DNA of 64,000 nt. It comes from Hartmannibacter diazotrophicus. Its GTDB lineage: Bacteria; Pseudomonadota; Alphaproteobacteria; Rhizobiales; Pleomorphomonadaceae. Below, one piece after another: positions 8,489 to 16,968 of the stretch (within the stretch, counting starts at the first letter, position 1; every line of letters starts with the position of its first letter). Position numbers and translations under genes: made by a program. The stretch is from positions 1,548,550 through 1,612,549 of the forward strand of contig NZ_LT960614.1 in the NCBI RefSeq assembly GCF_900231165.1, given 5' to 3'. A model generated the notes under the pieces. That model searched no databases. It was given only the letters and a program-made list of their open reading frames with translations, and was not told the DNA's origin.

Positions 8489-9016
8489 TCAGGCCGCCGA
8501 TCCGGACTGTGACGTGGAGCCGTCCATGGCGCCGATGCCGCGCAGCTTCGATTGCAGCGCCAGCCGGTCGATGCTGGTGATCGGCAGGCTGACGAAGGCG
8601 GCAATGCGGTTGCGCATGAAGCCGAGCGCCTGTTCGAAGGCGGCCCGGCGCCGGAATTCGGGGCCCGCCGCCTTGGCCGGGTCCTCGATGCCCCAGTGGG
8701 CCGTCATCGGATGGCCGGGCCAGACCGGGCATTGCTCGCCCGCCGCGTCGTCGCAGACGGTGAAGATGAAATCCATTTGCGGCGCGCCGGGAGCGGCGAA
8801 TTCGTCCCAGGGCTTCGATCGCAGGCCGTCCGTCGAAATTCCGGCGTTCTCAAGAACCTCCAGCGTCAGGGGATTGACGCCGCCCTTCGGAAAGCTGCCG
8901 GCCGAATAGGCCCGAAACCGTCCGTCGCCGAGATGGTTGAGAAGGGCCTCTCCCATGATCGAGCGGGCGGAATTGCCGGTGCATAGGAACAGGACGTTGT
9001 AGGTGTGGTCCGTCAT
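8489..9016 (-). CDS. arsC: Arsenate reductase, low-molecular-weight phosphatase type
   Basis: A 175-residue protein with the LMW protein tyrosine phosphatase P-loop CTGNSARS (Cys12), a YSAGSFP loop and FTVCDDAAGEQCPVWPG carrying the extra redox cysteines of thioredoxin- or mycothiol-linked ArsC enzymes. HWGIEDPA is the general-acid loop. It is about 30 residues longer than minimal family members through a C-terminal tail (IGAMDGSTSQSGSAA). It is the first structural gene after arsR (61-nt gap). An equally short family name is ArsC or Wzb-like; the ars context decides for ArsC. Confidence 0.9.
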   Translation of the reverse strand: MTDHTYNVLFLCTGNSARSIMGEALLNHLGDGRFRAYSAGSFPKGGVNPLTLEVLENAGISTDGLRSKPWDEFAAPGAPQMDFIFTVCDDAAGEQCPVWPGHPMTAHWGIEDPAKAAGPEFRRRAAFEQALGFMRNRIAAFVSLPITSIDRLALQSKLRGIGAMDGSTSQSGSAA

Positions 9017-9077
9017 GGCTTGGTCTCCCCGAAACAGAACCGCGAAGGCAATGGCCGGTGTCGCGGCAAGGTCATGT

Positions 9078-9482
9078 TCAAGCGTCTTCCTTGGCGCTTT
9101 CTTCGGTCGATTGTGCGGCAGGGCCGGACCGTCCGGCCGTCGTCTGCGGCGTGCAGCAGGGAACGAGATCGTCGACGAGCGGAGCGCAGAGGTCCGGCCG
9201 GCCGCCGCAGCAGTCCTTGAGCAGGAACAGCGCGACCTCGCGGATGGTGTCGAGGTGGGCGCGATAGATGATCGACCGGCTCTGGCGCTCGCCGGTAATC
9301 AGCCCGGCCCGCGCCAGCACCGAGAGATGGGACGACATCGTGTTCTGCGGCACGTCCATGAGGCGCGCCAGTTCGCCGGCCGGCACGCCCTGCGGCTCCC
9401 TCTCGACCAGCAGCCGGAAGGTCTCAAGACGGGTCGGCTGCGCGAGGGCGGCCAGGGCGACGATCGTTCTTTCTGTATCCAT
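9078..9482 (-). CDS. arsR: ArsR/SmtB-family arsenic-responsive repressor
   Basis: A 134-residue winged-helix repressor. The recognition region DVPQNTMSSHLSVLARAGLI spans residues 43-62. It lacks the ELCVCDL metal site of E. coli-type ArsR and instead has C-terminal cysteines at 91, 92, 99, 109 and 110. This resembles the C-terminal As(III) site of the Acidithiobacillus type. The start is MDTERT; longer in-frame starts run through the operator. No Shine-Dalgarno sequence precedes the ATG, which sits 2 nt from an inverted repeat, so the mRNA may be leaderless. Confidence 0.9.
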   Translation of the reverse strand: MDTERTIVALAALAQPTRLETFRLLVEREPQGVPAGELARLMDVPQNTMSSHLSVLARAGLITGERQSRSIIYRAHLDTIREVALFLLKDCCGGRPDLCAPLVDDLVPCCTPQTTAGRSGPAAQSTEESAKEDA

Positions 9483-9516
9483 AAATCCAGAATAATGGAT
9501 ATATAAAGAAAGGCAA
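9480..9516 (-). promoter_or_regulatory. arsR promoter and operator candidate
   Basis: On the minus strand ATCCA-N6-TGGAT (9485-9500) is a perfect inverted repeat ending 2 nt before the arsR ATG. TTGCCT, a 16-nt spacer and TATTCT give a sigma-70-like promoter whose -10 lies inside the repeat, placing transcription start at or next to the ATG. ArsR binding here would block polymerase. The repeat is seen directly; the promoter call is inferred. Confidence 0.5.
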
Positions 9517-9775
9517 GAGCGTCGGCGTGGAGCCGGATCGTTGCTGGACGTATGGCGACGGACTTCCTCAAGGCGCCGCGGCAGCTTGGTGTTGCCAAGC
9601 CCGGAAACGCGTCGTTTCAAGAGCAGGAAAGAGAAAGGAAAACAGCCTCGGGGCAGAGTTTTTCAAGACGTCTGATCTGCACGATACCCGACAGGGTTGT
9701 GTATTGTTTCCCTTTGACAGAAGAGTGAATGATTGCGCGGCGGGATTGTTTATTGCCTGAATTTGAAGCTTAAGG

Positions 9776-9818
9776 ATCCCTGCCTGAAATCATGAAAATT
9801 GCGCGAAATCCCTGCCTG
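9776..9818. repeat. Direct repeat ATCCCTGCCTG x2
   Basis: Two identical 11-bp copies (9776-9786 and 9808-9818) have starts 32 bp apart, close to three helical turns. They lie 92-134 bp before the orphan gene at 9910. They could be a regulator binding pair or chance. Confidence 0.4.
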
Positions 9819-9820
9819 CT

Positions 9821-9844
9821 CACCATTCGTCAACCAGAATGGTG
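9821..9844. repeat. Inverted repeat CACCATTC / GAATGGTG
   Basis: An 8-bp perfect stem with an 8-nt loop (GTCAACCA), 66 bp before the orphan gene at 9910. It may be an operator or a leader hairpin. Apart from it and the direct repeat, the 9501-9909 gap shows nothing I can support; a 77-codon frame at 9527-9760 lacks coding character. Confidence 0.4.
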
Positions 9845-9909
9845 AATAGTTTGCCGGCGATGGCTGCAGGCCGCGATGCAAGATCGTGGGCTGGCCAAAG
9901 GGACAGGTT

Positions 9910-11298
9910 ATGCGTGAAAAGTTGATCGGATACCTGAAAGGCTTGACGCCTGGGGCGCAGCAGATGCTCCTGCGCGCACTGGAGGACCGTTCCGATCCGG
10001 CCGAAATCGACACGCAGACCAAGCTGATCCTGGACGCGGCGCGAGAGGTGGTTCGCTCCGGAGTAGACAGCATGACGCCCGAGGGGCGCCTGGCAACGCT
10101 CAGGGAGCTTTTCTTTCAGCCGGTCGCCGCCTTCATCGTCGAGGAGGACGTGGTCAACCGGCAGCACGGGCGTTTCTTTGCCACGTCGATCGCCGGAATC
10201 TGGGGTTATCTGATCCGCGACGTGATCCCGGATCTCCTGCCGCCTTGGGTGGACAGCGAGGCGTCGTTGCTGTTCCTGCCGGAATTGGAGCGCAAGCGCC
10301 AGCTTCAGTCCATGCGCGACGAGGCGCTGACAAGGCTGGCGACGAAGGTCGAGGATATCCGCGCCAAGCCGAAGGGGCACTTCCGCCTTGTCGGCCTTCT
10401 CGGCGGCGAGTTCGCTCTGGCCGACTGCGACGACCTGATCCTGCTCCACAGCCGTCTGGCCCAGATCGTTCTGATGCAACGTGAGTTGCCGGAGAAGATC
10501 GCCATCGGGGAGCCTTCCGAAGCGGCCGCCATGAGGACGGCGGAACGTCATCTGATGATGCATCCGGAAGACGTGACCTGGCTTGCCTCCGCCATCCTGC
10601 GCCGATCGGTCGCACCTGCCTCTCTGGTGCGCATTGCCGTCGGCATTGCCGGCAGCGACGATGCGGCTGACATTCGCGCGTCGCGGGCGGCCCGGTTTAT
10701 GGATGTCTATCTCCATGAGGTCGAATGCGTGGTCTGGCGCTTTCGCGAAGCGCTGCACCGGCATCGGGATTTCTCCCTTGTCGAGGCCGAACTCTTCAGG
10801 TTTCACCAGATGGTCCGGGCGATCCTCATCGCCGTCGACTTCGATGGCGATCGCGAATGGCGCAAGCGGCTCGGCGATCTGCGCAACGACATGTCCGAGA
10901 TCATTCGCCCGGCAATCGAAACGACGGTCGCCCTCATTCGCCGCGCGATTCACATCGAGGGCAACAACCTCAGCGTCGATCACAGCATCGACCGGCAAGA
11001 TGCGCGCTGGGCTGTCCAGCTTCTGGTCCAGGCCCGCAACTGCCGGGAAAGCCTTGCCATCAATGAGGTTGCGGCAAGAACCTTCCAGGCGACGGAGCAT
11101 GCGATCGAGGTGCTGAGCGAGCGCGTGCTGGAACAGGTGCGCAAACTCGTCGGTCCGGCCCAGGATGAGGCCATCGCCAGCGCCGAACTGATGGTCGACC
11201 TGTCCGAACTCGTCTTCGGTCCCGCCTATGCGTCGGTCCGGCGCAAGGCCTTCGACCGGGTCGTCAGCCGCACCCTTCCGTTCTCGGACGTGATCTGA
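9910..11298 (+). CDS. Uncharacterised 462-residue protein
   Basis: I do not recognise this protein. It is soluble, has no signal peptide or membrane span, and looks almost entirely helical, with many Arg/Glu-rich amphipathic stretches. Near the N-terminus RDVIPDLLPPWVDSEASLLFLPELERKR is a distinctive segment. The middle (ERHLMMHPEDVTWLASAILRRS) and the end (FGPAYASVRRKAFDRVVSRTLPF) have family-like character. The start ATG follows AAAGGGACAGG; a GTG eight codons earlier has no ribosome-binding site. It stands alone between arsR and the ccm operon, so context gives no function. Confidence 0.8.
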   Translation: MREKLIGYLKGLTPGAQQMLLRALEDRSDPAEIDTQTKLILDAAREVVRSGVDSMTPEGRLATLRELFFQPVAAFIVEEDVVNRQHGRFFATSIAGIWGYLIRDVIPDLLPPWVDSEASLLFLPELERKRQLQSMRDEALTRLATKVEDIRAKPKGHFRLVGLLGGEFALADCDDLILLHSRLAQIVLMQRELPEKIAIGEPSEAAAMRTAERHLMMHPEDVTWLASAILRRSVAPASLVRIAVGIAGSDDAADIRASRAARFMDVYLHEVECVVWRFREALHRHRDFSLVEAELFRFHQMVRAILIAVDFDGDREWRKRLGDLRNDMSEIIRPAIETTVALIRRAIHIEGNNLSVDHSIDRQDARWAVQLLVQARNCRESLAINEVAARTFQATEHAIEVLSERVLEQVRKLVGPAQDEAIASAELMVDLSELVFGPAYASVRRKAFDRVVSRTLPFSDVI

Positions 11299-11610
11299 CC
11301 GGCCGGCCCCGTACCGCAGTGACGCGCCGCAGTGACACGCCTTGACCTCCATCATTGAGATCGGCGCTGAAATCCAGTATTCCACGAGACAATCAGTCCT
11401 GCTGCCGCGCGTGCGGGAGTGGGACGTTTTGACGGCTTTTTGAAAGCCAAGGGTGGTTTACGGTTATCTGGCGTTGCACGAGTGTTGTTCGAATCGCTCG
11501 GGCGCCTTGACTCAAGGGTATTCGGTTTCTGGTCGTGCGATACCACATGACCGCGAATGCTCGCCGCCGCCGCCGGGCAAGATGCCACGGCAGAAGGACC
11601 TGTCTTCGGC
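11299..11610. other. Gap upstream of ccmI
   Basis: This 312-bp gap separates the orphan protein from ccmI. It holds a 13-bp palindrome CCTTGACTCAAGG (11505-11517) about 95 bp before ccmI, which may be an operator or part of the ccm promoter region. I could not define a convincing -10 element and see no gene. Confidence 0.4.
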
Positions 11611-12762
11611 ATGACCATTTGGATCCTGTTTGCGTTGATGACCGGCATCGCGACCGTTGTGCTGCTGGTGCCGATGGCCCGTGTGGCAAGGCGTGGGACG
11701 GTTCGCGATATTGGTCCTGAGGAAGTCCACGATCTCGCCGTCTACAAGGACCAGATGGCGGAGATTGACCGCGACCGGGAACGCGGCGTGCTGGGCGAGG
11801 CCGAGGCGAGCGCCGCACGCAACGAGATCGCCCGCCGCCTGCTGCGGGCCGGGGATCGGGCCGAGAGCGCGAGGGACAGCGGCGCAGGACGCAGCCATGC
11901 CCGCCTTGCCGCCGTGGCGGTCATTGCCATCGTGCCCTTCGTGGCGCTCGCGGCCTATATCGGCGTCGGCTCGCCGGATATGCCCGACCAGCCACTGGCG
12001 TCTCGCGCCTGCGGCCCCGACATCGGCATCGAGAATGTCGTCATCTGCGTGGAAAGGCATCTGGCCCGCAACCCTGCCGATGCCGAGGGCTGGCGTGTGC
12101 TGGCTCCGGTTTACATGCGGCTTGGACGTGCTCAGGATGCCGCCAACGCCTATCGGCAGGTGATGGACCTCAGCGGCGAAACGTCCGAGCTTTTGACCGA
12201 CTATGCCGGGGCGCTGATGATGGCCTCGCAGGGCGTGGTGTCGCGTCCGGCGGTCGAGGCGCTGCAGAAGGCCATGGCCGTCGATCAGGACAACATGCGG
12301 GCGCGCTTCTACTATGCTGGCAGCCTGGCGAGCGAAGGCAAGAAGGACGAGGCGCTCAAGGTCTATGACGATATCCTGGCGCGCTCGCCCAAGGATGCGC
12401 CTTGGCTCGACGCCGTCCGGCAGGCGCAGGCCATGATCAAGGGCGAGGTGCCCCCCGCAATGGCGGAGGCAGGGCCGGGCGCTGGCGGCATGCCGGGCCC
12501 GAACGCAGCGGACGTGGCGGCGGCATCGTCAATGTCGACGCAGGACCGTCAGGCAATGATCGCGGGCATGGTGGCGCGCCTCGCGGGCCGCCTGGAAGAG
12601 AACCCCGACGACATCGAAGGCTGGCTGCGCCTCATTCGCGCCTACGGCGTTCTCGGGGATGCGGACAAGCGCACGGCAGCCATCGAAAAGGCCAAGGTGG
12701 CTTTCGAGGGCAAGGACGACGCGCTACGGCGGATCGAGGAGGCGGCCGGCGCGACGAACTGA
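11611..12762 (+). CDS. ccmI: Cytochrome c maturation protein CcmI (CycH)
   Basis: A 383-residue protein with a first membrane span at the N-terminus ([20 protein letters not shown]), a cytoplasmic region ([20 protein letters not shown], typical of CcmI), a second span ([21 protein letters not shown], about residues 102-122) and a periplasmic TPR region. CcmI presents apocytochrome c to the CcmF/CcmH haem lyase. The start MTIWILF is chosen because the 18 codons upstream would put charged residues before the first span. It is first in ccmI-E-F-H (cycHJKL in rhizobia). Confidence 0.93.
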   Translation: MTIWILFALMTGIATVVLLVPMARVARRGTVRDIGPEEVHDLAVYKDQMAEIDRDRERGVLGEAEASAARNEIARRLLRAGDRAESARDSGAGRSHARLAAVAVIAIVPFVALAAYIGVGSPDMPDQPLASRACGPDIGIENVVICVERHLARNPADAEGWRVLAPVYMRLGRAQDAANAYRQVMDLSGETSELLTDYAGALMMASQGVVSRPAVEALQKAMAVDQDNMRARFYYAGSLASEGKKDEALKVYDDILARSPKDAPWLDAVRQAQAMIKGEVPPAMAEAGPGAGGMPGPNAADVAAASSMSTQDRQAMIAGMVARLAGRLEENPDDIEGWLRLIRAYGVLGDADKRTAAIEKAKVAFEGKDDALRRIEEAAGATN

Positions 12763-12777
12763 CGGCGCGCCGCTCGG

Positions 12778-12820
12778 GAGCATCGGACCGAAAAGTGCAT
12801 GCGGTCTTTGGATGGTCCGG
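12778..12820. repeat. Degenerate REP-like element between ccmI and ccmE
   Basis: GGAGCATCGGACCGAAAAGTG followed by GCGGTC and GGTCCG matches the head of the element at 3779-3819 (GGAGCATCGGGCCGAAAA). CGGACC and GGTCCG can pair around a 24-nt loop. It occupies the unusually long 142-bp gap inside the ccm operon. Confidence 0.5.
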
Positions 12821-12904
12821 TATTCAAGGTATGGAACTTGGGGCATTTTCCCACCAGATGACTTTGTCAGGGTTGGGCAATGCTCAGGGAGAAGAACGAA
12901 CAAG

Positions 12905-13360
12905 ATGACACGCAAGCAGCGACGTCTGACGATTATCGGTTCAGCGGGAGTGGTTCTCGGCGTTGCCGTCGGGCTCGTTCTCTTTGCCTTGAGCGGCGAC
13001 ATCACGCTGTTCAAGACCCCCACCGACGTCGTCGAGCATGGCGCCAGCCCCGACGCGCGCCTCAGGATCGGCGGACTGGTCGAGAAAGGCTCGGTCATCC
13101 GCAACGAATCCAATGCGTCGGTTCGTTTCGAGGTGACCGATACGGTCAACCGGGTTCCGGTGACCTATACGGGCCTGCTGCCGGATCTGTTCCGGGAGGG
13201 GCAGGGCGTCGTCGTGGAGGGCCAGCTGGAGCCGGACGGCATCTTCAAGGCCGACAGCGTGCTTGCCAAGCATGACGAGCGCTATATGCCGAAGGAAGTC
13301 GTGGATAGCCTGAAGGCCCAGGGTGTCTGGGAAGGCGAGAGCCAGCAGGCGCAGAAATAA
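12905..13360 (+). CDS. ccmE: Haem chaperone CcmE (CycJ)
   Basis: A 151-residue protein with an N-terminal anchor ([22 protein letters not shown], residues 8-29) and a periplasmic OB-fold domain. [10 protein letters not shown] (residues 120-129) carries the covalent haem-binding His123 and the conserved tyrosine. It takes haem from CcmABCD and delivers it to CcmF. The start ATG follows GGGAGAAGAACGAACAAG. It is shorter and better supported than upstream in-frame starts, which overlap ccmI. Confidence 0.93.
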   Translation: MTRKQRRLTIIGSAGVVLGVAVGLVLFALSGDITLFKTPTDVVEHGASPDARLRIGGLVEKGSVIRNESNASVRFEVTDTVNRVPVTYTGLLPDLFREGQGVVVEGQLEPDGIFKADSVLAKHDERYMPKEVVDSLKAQGVWEGESQQAQK

Positions 13361-13410
13361 CAGTTGCTCGCGGGAATGGGCGATAAGGCAGTCGGAGGAA
13401 GCAGGCCGTG

Positions 13411-15396
13411 ATGATTTCCGAGATCGGACATTTTGCGCTGGTACTGGCGCTCGCGGTGGCGCTGGTGCAGTCGGTTGTCCCGGTTTACGGCGCGCGGCGG
13501 CGCGATGACGCGCTGATGGCGATGGCCGGCCCCGCCGCCATAACCCAGCTGGCGCTGACGGCGATGGCCTTTGCCGCTCTGGTCCACGCCTATGTCGTTT
13601 CCGACTTCTCGCTTCTGAACGTCTACCAGAACTCCCATTCGGAAAAGCCGCTGCTCTACAAGGTGACGGGCGTGTGGAGCAACCACGAGGGCTCGATGCT
13701 TCTCTGGGTGCTGATCCTCGCGATTTTCGGCGGTGCCGTCGCCTTCTTCGGTGGTACCCTGCCGCGCACGCTGAAGGCCAATGTGCTCGGCGTTCAGGCC
13801 TGGATCTCCGTCTCCTTCCTGTCCTTCATCCTGGCCACCTCCAACCCCTTCACGCGCCTCTCGCCGGCGCCGATGGAGGGCAAGGACCTCAACCCCATCC
13901 TGCAGGACATCGGCCTCGCCATCCATCCGCCGCTGCTCTACCTCGGCTATGTTGGCTTCTCGATCTCCTTCGCCTTCGCCGTCGCGGCTCTCATCGACGG
14001 AAAGATCGACGCGGCCTGGGCACGCTGGGTCAGGCCCTGGACGTTGGCCGCCTGGTGTTTCCTGACCGCCGGCATCGCCATGGGCTCCTACTGGGCCTAT
14101 TACGAGCTTGGCTGGGGCGGCTGGTGGTTCTGGGATCCGGTCGAGAACGCCTCCTTCATGCCGTGGCTCGTCGGCACGGCGCTGCTCCATTCCGCGCTCG
14201 TGATGGAAAAGCGCGACGCGCTGAAGATCTGGACGATCCTGCTCTCGATCCTCACCTTCTCGCTGTCGCTGCTCGGCACCTTCCTGGTCCGGTCCGGCGT
14301 GCTGACGTCGGTGCATTCCTTTGCCAGCGACCCGGCGCGCGGTGTCTTCATCCTGTGCATCCTGATGGTCTTCATCGGCGGTTCGCTGTCGCTCTTCGCC
14401 TGGCGCGCCTCGGTGCTGAAGCCGGGCGGCATCTTCGCGCCGATCAGCCGTGAAGGCTCGCTCGTCCTCAACAACCTCTTCCTGACGGCGGCCTGCGCGA
14501 CGGTTCTGGTCGGCACGCTCTATCCAATGGTGCTGGAGGCGGTGACCGGCAAGAAGATTTCCGTCGGCGCGCCCTTCTTCAACCTGACCTTCGGCCCCTT
14601 GATGCTGCCGCTGCTCTTCGCCGTGCCCTTCGGCCCGCTGCTGGCCTGGAAGCGGGGCGATATCCTGGCGGCCGCCCAGCGGCTTTTCCTCGCCTTCGGG
14701 CTCGGCATCCTCGCGGTGCTGGCCGTGCTCTGGTACGTGACGGGTGCCCCGGTCCTGTCCGCCCTCGGCATCGGCCTTGCGATCTATCTGCTGGTCGGCA
14801 GTGTCGCCGAGCTTGGAACGCGCGCGGGATTCCTTCGAAACGGCTTTTCCGGCGGCATGCGCCGTCTGGCCGGATTGCCGCGCTCGGCCTTCGGCACAGC
14901 GCTCGCTCACGCCGGTCTCGGCCTGACGCTCGCCGGCATCGTCACGGTGACGAGCTTCGAGACCGAGAAGATCCTCGTGATGCGTTCCGGAGAGACCGCG
15001 TCGATCGGCGGGTTTGACGTGACCTTCGACGGCTTCGAGAGCCGCAAGGCCAACACCTACCGCGAGGTCCTCGCCCACATGACCGTCCGGGAAGGCGGCA
15101 ACCTCGTCACCAGTCTCGCGCCGGCCAAGCGGATGTACGAGGTCCGTCAGATGCCGACGACCGAGGCGGCGATCTACACCCACGGTGTTTCCCAGCTTTA
15201 CGTGACCCTCGGCGACATCACCGAGGACAATCGCGGCGTGACGGTGCGCATGTGGGAAAAGCCCTTCGTGACGCTGATCTGGATCGGCGCGCTTGTGATG
15301 ATGGCCGGCGGCGTCCTCTCCCTGTCCGATCGGCGGCTTCGCGTCGGTGCGCCGAAACCAGCCCGTGCGCCCGTTCGCGCGGCGCCAGCGGAGTGA
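13411..15396 (+). CDS. ccmF: Cytochrome c haem lyase subunit CcmF (CycK)
   Basis: A 661-residue polytopic membrane protein, standard for CcmF. The tryptophan-rich haem-handling motif WGGWWFWDPVENASFMPW lies around residues 234-251, and LHPPLLYLGYVGFS-like IHPPLLYLGYVGFS around residues 171-184. It attaches haem from CcmE to apocytochrome thiols. GGAGGA lies 8 nt before GTG 13408 and 11 nt before ATG 13411; both starts are possible. A 5-nt spacing couples it to ccmH. Confidence 0.95.
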   Translation: MISEIGHFALVLALAVALVQSVVPVYGARRRDDALMAMAGPAAITQLALTAMAFAALVHAYVVSDFSLLNVYQNSHSEKPLLYKVTGVWSNHEGSMLLWVLILAIFGGAVAFFGGTLPRTLKANVLGVQAWISVSFLSFILATSNPFTRLSPAPMEGKDLNPILQDIGLAIHPPLLYLGYVGFSISFAFAVAALIDGKIDAAWARWVRPWTLAAWCFLTAGIAMGSYWAYYELGWGGWWFWDPVENASFMPWLVGTALLHSALVMEKRDALKIWTILLSILTFSLSLLGTFLVRSGVLTSVHSFASDPARGVFILCILMVFIGGSLSLFAWRASVLKPGGIFAPISREGSLVLNNLFLTAACATVLVGTLYPMVLEAVTGKKISVGAPFFNLTFGPLMLPLLFAVPFGPLLAWKRGDILAAAQRLFLAFGLGILAVLAVLWYVTGAPVLSALGIGLAIYLLVGSVAELGTRAGFLRNGFSGGMRRLAGLPRSAFGTALAHAGLGLTLAGIVTVTSFETEKILVMRSGETASIGGFDVTFDGFESRKANTYREVLAHMTVREGGNLVTSLAPAKRMYEVRQMPTTEAAIYTHGVSQLYVTLGDITEDNRGVTVRMWEKPFVTLIWIGALVMMAGGVLSLSDRRLRVGAPKPARAPVRAAPAE

Positions 15397-15401
15397 ACGC
15401 G

Positions 15402-15875
15402 ATGGTCTCGGCTCGTCTTCTTGGACTGGTGCTCGCGGCCTTGCTGTCGGCCGCAACGCCGGCGTTGGCCGTTCTGCCGGACGAGGTGATGAAGGATCCG
15501 GTCGAGGAGGCGAGGGCACGGGCGCTGTCGGAGCAACTGCGTTGCCTTGTCTGCCAGAACCAGTCGATCGACGCGTCCGATGCCCAGCTCGCCCGGGATC
15601 TGCGTATTCTGGTGCGCGAGCGCATCGCGGCCGGTGACACCGATCAGCAGGTTCTGGACTTCCTGGTCGCGCGCTATGGCGAATTTGTCCTCCTGAAGCC
15701 GAGGCTCGACTGGAACAACCTGCTGCTCTGGGCCGTTCCGCCCGGAGCCCTCATCCTCGGCGGAGTCGCCGTGTTTATCGCCCGGCGCCGGAGCGGCAGC
15801 CGCGACCTGGAGAGCGACCTTAGCCGCGACGAGCAGGCAAAACTCGAGCGCCTGCTTGACGAACCCGACGTGTGA
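15402..15875 (+). CDS. ccmH: Cytochrome c maturation thiol reductase CcmH (CycL)
   Basis: A 157-residue protein with a signal peptide (LLGLVLAALLSAATPALA), the motif LRCLVCQNQSI with redox cysteines 48 and 51, and a C-terminal anchor (LLLWAVPPGALILGGVAVFIARRR). It keeps apocytochrome cysteines reduced in the periplasm and works with CcmF and CcmI. The ATG lies 5 nt after the ccmF stop, behind GGAGTGA. A long upstream open extension in this frame is only the antisense-free shadow of ccmF. It ends the operon before a strong terminator. Confidence 0.94.
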   Translation: MVSARLLGLVLAALLSAATPALAVLPDEVMKDPVEEARARALSEQLRCLVCQNQSIDASDAQLARDLRILVRERIAAGDTDQQVLDFLVARYGEFVLLKPRLDWNNLLLWAVPPGALILGGVAVFIARRRSGSRDLESDLSRDEQAKLERLLDEPDV

Positions 15876-16056
15876 CGCCGCCTCGGCTCGCGTCGCGGGA
15901 TGACCAAAATTTAATCCGCCGGACAGAGCCGCGTAAGCTTGCGGGCGCTAGCGTCGGTCTCAAGATTGGCGCGGATGATCCCAAGAGCACACATCGACCG
16001 ATCCTTCTTTCGAATTGCCGGCGATTCCCTCATCGCCGCGATGACAATGAACAAAG

Positions 16057-16087
16057 CGGCGGACCATACCGGTGGTCCGCCGTTTTT
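16057..16087 (+). terminator. Rho-independent terminator of the ccm operon
   Basis: A 10-bp perfect stem (CGGCGGACCA and its complement) with loop TACCGG is followed by GTTTTTG... on the plus strand. It lies 182 nt after ccmH. The rest of the 412-bp gap 15876-16287 contains no gene; rhizobial genomes often carry degP at this place. Confidence 0.85.
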
Positions 16088-16287
16088 GTCTCTGCGGCGG
16101 TTTTTCGCAAAGGTCTGGTGAAACAAGCCATTGGGAGGAGGTTTCAACCGGCGGCGAAGACGGCTATCTAGAGCATGACACGTTCAGGCGAATGCGCGTG
16201 AACGCGACCATGATGCTGCGAGTTCAAGAGGCCCATCGAGCGGCGTGAACGCCGCTTCGAGGGGACCAGTGGAGGAAGCGGACGGGA

Positions 16288-16968
16288 ATGCGTGTTCTTG
16301 TCGTAGAGGACGATCTGGAGGCGGCGACCTACCTGGCGAAGGCCTTGCGCGAGGCCGGCCATGCCGTCGATCTTGCCGGTGACGGCGAGAAGGGGCTGGA
16401 ACTCGCCCTGAGCGCGGAACACGACATTCTCGTCGTCGACCGGATGCTGCCGAAGCGCGACGGCCTTTCGATCGTCTCCGAGTTGCGGCAGGGCGGACAC
16501 GCCGTGCCGGTTCTGATCCTCTCCGCTCTCGGCCAGGTCGACGACCGGGTGGAAGGGCTTCGCGCCGGCGGTGACGACTATCTCGTCAAGCCCTATGCCT
16601 TTTCCGAACTGCTTGCCCGCATCGAGGGGCTTGCCCGCCGTAACCGTCCGTCCGATGTCGAGACCCAGTACAAGGTCGGCGACCTGGTGCTGGACCGCCT
16701 CTCGCACTCGGTGATGCGCGGCGGCGACGAGATCGTTCTGCAGCCGCGCGAATTCCGCCTGCTCGAATACCTGATGCGCAACGCCGGCCAGGTCGTGACC
16801 CGCACCATGCTTCTGGAAAAGGTCTGGGACTATCACTTCGATCCCCAGACCAACGTGATCGACGTCCATATTTCCCGGCTTCGCTCCAAGATCGACAAGG
16901 GATACGATCAGCCGCTTCTGCACACGATCCGCGGCGCGGGATACATGGTCCGTGACGGCCTTCGGTAA
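16288..16968 (+). CDS. OmpR/PhoB-family response regulator
   Basis: A 226-residue two-domain regulator. The receiver domain has the acidic pair ED at residues 7-8, phosphoacceptor Asp51 and Lys in LVKPY. The winged-helix domain has LQPREFRLLEYLMRNAGQVVTR and ends TIRGAGYMVRDGLR. A 17-nt overlap with the kinase gene downstream shows they are a pair. Genes at this place in rhizobia (between cyc genes and glnE) are related to the RagA/CusR-type regulators; the signal is unknown. It lacks the strong ribosome-binding site of its neighbours (GGAAGCGGACGGG). Confidence 0.92.
   Translation: MRVLVVEDDLEAATYLAKALREAGHAVDLAGDGEKGLELALSAEHDILVVDRMLPKRDGLSIVSELRQGGHAVPVLILSALGQVDDRVEGLRAGGDDYLVKPYAFSELLARIEGLARRNRPSDVETQYKVGDLVLDRLSHSVMRGGDEIVLQPREFRLLEYLMRNAGQVVTRTMLLEKVWDYHFDPQTNVIDVHISRLRSKIDKGYDQPLLHTIRGAGYMVRDGLR

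Noticed and set aside
7386-8732. arsC as part of a 449-residue fusion protein
   Set aside because: The in-frame extension runs through aqpS in another register; the real arsC starts at 7790 with an ATGA overlap.
9527-9760. A 77-codon frame downstream of the arsR promoter
   Set aside because: No ribosome-binding site, no family resemblance, unusual composition for this genome.
9820-11385. A 521-codon frame antisense to the orphan protein at 9910
   Set aside because: I weighed whether this could be the true gene since the plus-strand protein is also unrecognised. The plus frame has a better ribosome-binding site, hydrophobic-core periodicity and alphaproteobacterial codon use; the antisense frame is Asp/Arg/Gly/His-rich as shadows are.
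13282-15519. A 745-codon open frame antisense to ccmF
   Set aside because: It is His/Arg/Asp/Gly-rich without any family motif, and it mirrors a clear CcmF; high G+C leaves long open antisense frames.
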